Below, one piece after another: positions 59,880 through 64,000 of a stretch of DNA of 64,000 nt (its first letter is position 1; every line of letters begins with the position of its first letter). Made by a program: the position numbers and the translations under genes. Location: the NCBI RefSeq assembly GCF_024586915.1, contig NZ_JANBVS010000010.1:124001-188000 (forward strand). Reading direction: 5' to 3'. Source of the DNA: Bradyrhizobium sp. SRS-191. Its GTDB lineage: Bacteria > Pseudomonadota > Alphaproteobacteria > Rhizobiales > Xanthobacteraceae. Under the pieces are notes generated by a model. The model was not told the DNA's origin and did not search any database. It saw only the letters and a list, made by a program, of their open reading frames with translations.

Positions 59880-60890
59880 TCAAGCCAGCTCGGCCGCCCG
59901 ATGACACGCGACGTAATGGTGGGGTCCGATCGCGTCCAGCGCCGGGAGACGCTGCGAGCAGGCCTCGATCGCCATCGGACAGCGCTGCGCGAAGCGGCAG
60001 CCGGGCGGCGGGTCGACGGGGCTCGGCGGATCGCCCTTGACGAGATAGCGACGCTTGAGATCCTCGCGCATCGGCCCGGGCGGCGCGGCGGCGGCGACCA
60101 GCGACCACGTGTAGGGATGACGGGGCGCGGCGAAGATGTCGGCGGCCGGCGCCTGCTCGACGATCTTGCCGAGATACATCACAGCGACCTCATCGCAGAA
60201 TTTCTGGATCACGCCAAGATCGTGCGAGATGAAGATGTAGGTGAGATCGCGCTCGCGCTGCAGACGTTTCAGCAGGTTCAAGATCTGCGCCTGGATCGCC
60301 ACGTCGAGCGCGGACACCGCCTCGTCGCAGACGATCAGGTCGGGCTCGGGCGCCATCGCCCGCGCGATGCACAGCCGCTGGCGTTGGCCTCCGGAAAATT
60401 GATGCGGATACAGGTCGGCGGCCTGCGGCGGCAGACCGACCTCGGCCAGCAGCCTGCGCACGCGCTCGTCGCGCTCGCTGCGCGTGCCGATCCCGAGCAG
60501 GTCGAGCGGCTCGCGGATCTGGTCGCCCGCGCGGCGGCGCGGATTCAGTGCCGAGAACGGGTCCTGGAACACGATCTGCAGATGCCGCCGCACCTCGCGC
60601 AGCGACCGGCCAGTGAGGCCGGCGATGTCGCGATTGCCGAACACGATCTGCCCCGATGTCGCCGGCACCAGCCGCATCACGGCCTGCGCGGTGGTCGACT
60701 TGCCGGAGCCGCTCTCGCCGACGATGCCGAAGGTGGTGCCGCGGCGAACGCGGAAGCTGACGCCGTCCACCGCGTGCACGAACGACGGCTTGCCGTGGCG
60801 GCGCCCGGCCGGGAAGTGCACGACGAGATCGTTGACGTCGAGCAGCACCTCGCGGGTGCCCGTTCCTCGGATTGCCTCAGCCATGCTCAT
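59880..60890 (-). CDS. dppF: Oligopeptide/dipeptide ABC transporter ATP-binding protein DppF-like
   Basis: This 336-residue ATPase has Walker A GESGSGKSTTAQAV near residue 60, the family motif VFQDPFSALNPRR, signature FSGGQRQRLCIARA and Walker B LIVCDEAVSALDV. The C-terminal Cys-rich oligopeptide segment (PPGCRFAQRCPMA...C) typical of DppD/DppF is present. The ATG at 60890 overlaps the dppD stop by four bases. It energises peptide or similar solute import. Confidence 0.93.
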   Translation of the reverse strand: MSMAEAIRGTGTREVLLDVNDLVVHFPAGRRHGKPSFVHAVDGVSFRVRRGTTFGIVGESGSGKSTTAQAVMRLVPATSGQIVFGNRDIAGLTGRSLREVRRHLQIVFQDPFSALNPRRRAGDQIREPLDLLGIGTRSERDERVRRLLAEVGLPPQAADLYPHQFSGGQRQRLCIARAMAPEPDLIVCDEAVSALDVAIQAQILNLLKRLQRERDLTYIFISHDLGVIQKFCDEVAVMYLGKIVEQAPAADIFAAPRHPYTWSLVAAAAPPGPMREDLKRRYLVKGDPPSPVDPPPGCRFAQRCPMAIEACSQRLPALDAIGPHHYVACHRAAELA

Positions 60891-61885
60891 GCCGCGAGCT
60901 CCGTCTTGCGCCAGCAGGACACGGCGTGATCAGGCGCGATCGACTCGAGCGCAGGCTGCGGCTTCGCACGGCAAACGTCGCAGGCCTGCGCGCATCTCGC
61001 AAGAAACGCACAATCGGCCCCGCGCGCGCCGAGCGGCGGCACCATGCCGGGGATCTCGCCGAGATCGACCCAGGGCTTTGGCGGCTCCCCAATCGCGAGG
61101 TGCGGCACGCAATTGAGCAGGCCCCGCGTATAGGGATGGCGCGGCGCCGTCACGATCGTATCCGACGCCCCCGCCTCGATGCAGCGACCGGCATAGAGCA
61201 CGAGCATCTCGTCGGCGAGCTCGGCGACCGCGCCGAGATCGTGGGTGATCAGCAGGATCGCCGTCCCGGTGCTGCGCTGCAGCTCCGCGAGCAGATCGAA
61301 GATCTGCGCCTGCACGGTGACGTCGAGCGCGGTGGTCGGCTCGTCGGCGATCAGCAACTTCGGCCGCCCGGCCAGCGCCATCGCGATCATCACGCGCTGG
61401 CGCATGCCTCCCGACAGCTGGTGCGGATAGGCATCGATCCGCTGCTCGGCCGCCGGGATCTGCACGGCGCGGAGCAGCTCGATGACGCGCGAGCGCGCCG
61501 CCGCGCGATCGAGCCCCTGGTGCCAGCGCAACACCTCGCCGATCTGATCGCCAACCGTGAACAGCGGATTGAGCGCCGTCATCGGCTCCTGGAAGATCAT
61601 CGACATGGCGCTGCCGCGCAGGCTCCGCATCTCCTTTGGCGGCAACGCCAGCACGTCCCTGCCCTCCAGCACGATACGGCCCGAGGTAATGACGAAATCC
61701 TCCGGCAGCAGCCGCATGAGGGCCAGCGCCGTCATGCTCTTGCCGCAGCCGGATTCACCGACCAGCGCCAGGGTCTGCCCCGGGGCGACCGTGAACGAGA
61801 GGTGCTCGATCACCGGGACGAGGCGACCGGACCCGTTGCGCATGCTGACATTGAGATCATCGACTTCGAGCAGCGCGCTCATCAC
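60887..61885 (-). CDS. dppD: Oligopeptide/dipeptide ABC transporter ATP-binding protein DppD-like
   Basis: This 332-residue ATPase has Walker A GESGCGKSMTALAL near residue 43, IFQEPMTALNPLF, signature LSGGMRQRVMIAMAL and Walker B LLIADEPTTALDVT, then the C-terminal Cys-rich segment (CAFLARCAQACDVC). It starts at 61885 overlapping dppC by four bases. DppD and DppF form the heterodimeric motor. Confidence 0.93.
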   Translation of the reverse strand: MMSALLEVDDLNVSMRNGSGRLVPVIEHLSFTVAPGQTLALVGESGCGKSMTALALMRLLPEDFVITSGRIVLEGRDVLALPPKEMRSLRGSAMSMIFQEPMTALNPLFTVGDQIGEVLRWHQGLDRAAARSRVIELLRAVQIPAAEQRIDAYPHQLSGGMRQRVMIAMALAGRPKLLIADEPTTALDVTVQAQIFDLLAELQRSTGTAILLITHDLGAVAELADEMLVLYAGRCIEAGASDTIVTAPRHPYTRGLLNCVPHLAIGEPPKPWVDLGEIPGMVPPLGARGADCAFLARCAQACDVCRAKPQPALESIAPDHAVSCWRKTELAA

Positions 61886-62787
61886 GACCTCCGCCGCAGC
61901 CGCGGATTGATCGCATCATTGAGGCCGTCGCCGACCAGGCTGATCGCGAGCACCGCAAGGAAGATCGCCGCTCCCGGGAACATCACCGCCCACCAGGCGT
62001 CGAGAATGTAGTTGCGGTTCTGGCCCAGCATCAGTCCCCAGCTCATGACGTTCGGATCGCCCAGGCCCAGGAAGCTCAGCCCGCCCTCGAACAGTATCGC
62101 CACGCCGATCGCGAGCGTCGCCGACACGATCACCGCGGGCAGCGCATTCGGCAACAGCACGCGCAGGATCAGGTTCACGTTGGAGGCGCCTGCGGCGCGC
62201 GATGCCTTGACGAAATCGAGATCGCGCAGCCGCATGAATTCCGCCCGCGTCAACCGCGCCACCGAGGTCCAGCTCACGCCTCCGATCGCGAGCGTGATGG
62301 TGGTCAGCTTCGGCCCGAACAGCGTCACCAGCACCATCGCAAACAGCAACGGCGGCAGGATCTGGAAGAACTCGGTGATCTTGACCATGGTGGCATCGAT
62401 CGCGCCGCCGAAGAAGCCGCCGACCGCGCCGATGACGAGCCCGATCACGATCGTGATGAGCGCCGCGACAGCACCGACCGCGAGCGTCGCGCGACCGCCA
62501 TGGATCAGCCCGGCCAGGACGTCGCGGCCGAGATAGTCGGTGCCGAACCAGGCATCGGCATCAGGCGGCATGAACGGGGCGCCGACGAGATCGAGCGGAT
62601 CGACCGGATAGAGCGATGGCCCGGCCACGGCCACCAGGATGATCAGGATCAGCATGCAGGCGCCGGCCACGCCCGACGGGCTCTTCGTGAATTGCCGCAG
62701 CGCCAGGCGGCCCGGCGACGCGGCGGTCCGCGCGGGAAGATCGGTCTGCGGCGCTGACACCTGCGAGGTGCTCTCGATCACCGTCAT
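61882..62787 (-). CDS. dppC: Oligopeptide/dipeptide ABC transporter permease DppC-like
   Basis: This 301-residue permease has six helices. The N-terminal hydrophobic block GVAGACMLILIILVAVAG is followed by HPFGTDxxGRD-like WFGTDYLGRDVLAGL and the coupling loop KASRAAGASNVNLILRVLLPN. FEGGLSFLGLGDP is a DppC hallmark. The correct start is ATG 62787, overlapping the dppB stop (ATGA); the long frame upstream is an antisense-like read of dppB. Confidence 0.93.
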   Translation of the reverse strand: MTVIESTSQVSAPQTDLPARTAASPGRLALRQFTKSPSGVAGACMLILIILVAVAGPSLYPVDPLDLVGAPFMPPDADAWFGTDYLGRDVLAGLIHGGRATLAVGAVAALITIVIGLVIGAVGGFFGGAIDATMVKITEFFQILPPLLFAMVLVTLFGPKLTTITLAIGGVSWTSVARLTRAEFMRLRDLDFVKASRAAGASNVNLILRVLLPNALPAVIVSATLAIGVAILFEGGLSFLGLGDPNVMSWGLMLGQNRNYILDAWWAVMFPGAAIFLAVLAISLVGDGLNDAINPRLRRRS

Positions 62788-63764
62788 CGCCGTCCTGTCC
62801 GAATTCGTGGATCGACGAGGCGGTAGACCACGTCGGTCAGAATGTTGGCGGTCATCACCATCAGCGCAGAGAAGAACAGCACCGCCATCAGGGTCGGATA
62901 GTCGCGGCGCAGAATGGAATCGAACACGAGCCGGCCCATGCCCGGCCAGCTGAACACCGTCTCGACCAGCACGGCGCCGGCGAACAGATTGCCGAATTGA
63001 TGGCCGGCGACGGTGACGATCGGGATCAGCGTGTTGCGCAGCGCGTGCTTGCCGACCACCAGCCATTCCGGGAGCCCCTTGGCGCGGGCGGTTCTGACAT
63101 AGTCGGCCGATAGCGCCTCGATCATGTTCACCCGCGCCAGCCGGCTGTACTGCGCGATGAACACCAGTGCGAGCGTCAGCGACGGCAACACCAGATGACG
63201 GCCGACATCGAGCGCATAGGCGAAGCCGTGCTTGGGATTCACCACGTCGGTCATGCCGACGACTGGGAGGATCGGCCATACCGAGCCGAACAGCAGCAGC
63301 AACATCAGCCCTGTCCAGAAGATCGGCGCGGCATAGCCCGCCAGCGAGACCACGGTGACGGCGTGGCTGAAGGCGCCGTTCGGCCGCCGCGCGCTGACCA
63401 CCCCGAGCAGGGTCCCGATCGCGAGCGCGGCGGACAGCGCGCACAAGGTCAGATACAGCGTTGCCGGCAGCCGCTGCAGGATCAGGCCGAGCACGGGCTG
63501 GTTGAAGTAGTAGGAGTAGCCGAAATCGCCGACGGCGACATTGGCGAGATAGATGGACAGCTGCTGCAACAGGCTCTGGTCGAGGCCGTATTTGGCCCGC
63601 AGTGCCGCGACGACCTCCGCCGAAGCGCCGCCCATCTCGCCGGCGATCACCTGGACGGGATCGCCGGGCGCAAGATGGATCAGGCAGAAGTTGAGCACCA
63701 GCACGGCGATCAGCAGCGCGACTGCATTGATGATCTGCCGGGCCAGATGGGTGGCGAAGGCCAT
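62784..63764 (-). CDS. dppB: Oligopeptide/dipeptide ABC transporter permease DppB-like
   Basis: This 326-residue first permease starts MAFATHLARQIINAVALLIA and has FCLIHLAPGDPVQVIAGEMG, then the coupling loop VRTARAKGLPEWLVVGKHAL followed by RNTLIPIVT. These are typical of DppB/OppB. It is 50 bases downstream of the binding-protein gene, then coupled to dppC. Confidence 0.94.
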   Translation of the reverse strand: MAFATHLARQIINAVALLIAVLVLNFCLIHLAPGDPVQVIAGEMGGASAEVVAALRAKYGLDQSLLQQLSIYLANVAVGDFGYSYYFNQPVLGLILQRLPATLYLTLCALSAALAIGTLLGVVSARRPNGAFSHAVTVVSLAGYAAPIFWTGLMLLLLFGSVWPILPVVGMTDVVNPKHGFAYALDVGRHLVLPSLTLALVFIAQYSRLARVNMIEALSADYVRTARAKGLPEWLVVGKHALRNTLIPIVTVAGHQFGNLFAGAVLVETVFSWPGMGRLVFDSILRRDYPTLMAVLFFSALMVMTANILTDVVYRLVDPRIRTGRR

Positions 63765-63814
63765 GGTGCAGAAAGTCTCCTCGTGGCTCTCACGAAATCG
63801 GGGATAGCTTCGCC

Positions 63815-64000
63815 TCAGGTCTTCGGCGGCGTTTCCCAGTAGAGTTCGTCGAGCGGCGACATCATGCCCCAGATCGAGTTCGGGAGATTGCCGAGCCCCT
63901 TGGCGAAGGCGTTGTAGTACGGGCTGACATTGATGAAGTAGATCGGCACATCCGAGACGACGATCTTCTGGAACTCCGAGTACAGCGCCTTGCGCTTCTC
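63815..64000 (-). CDS. Oligopeptide-type ABC substrate-binding protein, C-terminal part (cut by window end)
   Basis: The minus frame is open at base 64000 and gives 61 residues ending LDELYWETPPKT then stop. It reads EKRKALYSEFQKIVVSDVP, then IYFINVSPYYNAFAKG, the typical C terminus of family 5 (SBP_bac_5) peptide-binding proteins. The rest lies outside the window. Position upstream of dppB is the usual operon order. Confidence 0.88.
   Translation of the reverse strand, partial: EKRKALYSEFQKIVVSDVPIYFINVSPYYNAFAKGLGNLPNSIWGMMSPLDELYWETPPKT

Noticed and set aside
61882..63444. A 520-codon version of the DppC gene
   Set aside because: The extra N-terminal part is the out-of-frame reading of dppB; the ATG at 62787 with ATGA overlap is the expected start.

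Overview
The window is high-GC DNA from an alphaproteobacterium, most probably a Bradyrhizobium or close relative. The case for this is the uniformly GC-rich codon use, the ABC-transporter-rich catabolic gene content, and several intergenic repeat families that I recognise from Bradyrhizobiaceae genomes (elements resembling 'CTCATGGTGAGGAGC...GTCTCGAACCA', 'ATTTGCCCGACG', and 'CGTCATGCCCGGGC' palindromes). The genus is inferred from pattern recognition, not from a database search.

Layout. (1) 1-5116: a soluble diiron (toluene-4-monooxygenase/isoprene-monooxygenase type) operon in the order alpha (5' end outside the window), gamma, Rieske ferredoxin, effector, beta, reductase, followed by a DUF5519/luciferase-domain-like protein and a second plant-type ferredoxin. 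(2) 5117-6217: a gene-free spacer with a decayed copy of a dispersed repeat. (3) 6218-31406: a surface-polysaccharide locus. It has a GT2 gene and dTDP-L-rhamnose genes rfbB-D-A-C on the plus strand. A tightly packed 12-gene minus-strand operon (24189 down to 10711) carries radical SAM, fatty acyl-AMP ligase, cytochrome P450, acyl carrier protein, GT2-TylF fusion, methyltransferase-CmcI fusion, alpha/beta hydrolase, nucleotide-sugar epimerase-like, TIM-barrel isomerase, membrane GT2-like, FAD oxidoreductase and GT2 genes. Then come a RgpF-GT fusion, a GT8-like enzyme and a membrane protein on plus, and two sulfotransferases on minus. Together they predict a rhamnose-containing glycan that is methylated, sulfated and decorated with a carrier-protein-bound acyl group. 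(4) 31407-37348: repeats, a chemoreceptor, an exported cupin protein, decayed remnants of an AEC permease and a PIN-domain toxin, and a LysR regulator. (5) 37447-57195: a catabolic island. It has a branched-chain-amino-acid-type ABC transporter (LivG, LivF, LivH, LivM and a binding protein), PxpA with a biotin carrier, biotin carboxylase, PxpB and PxpC, a three-subunit molybdenum hydroxylase, an AraC regulator, a class III aminotransferase and HyuA/HyuB. The combination fits uptake and ATP-dependent ring opening of a lactam or cyclic amide followed by transamination. (6) 57196-58615: repeats; then 58616-59491, an unrecognised lower-GC gene. (7) 59880-64000: a minus-strand oligopeptide/dipeptide ABC transporter (binding protein cut by the window end, DppB, DppC, DppD, DppF).

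The most interesting system is the FAAL-ACP-P450-hydrolase-radical SAM cassette embedded in a glycan operon (11-24 kb). The second is the double ATP-dependent amide-opening island (37-57 kb). The dispersed hairpin-containing repeat, present in two long and two partial copies, is the main unexplained non-coding structure.
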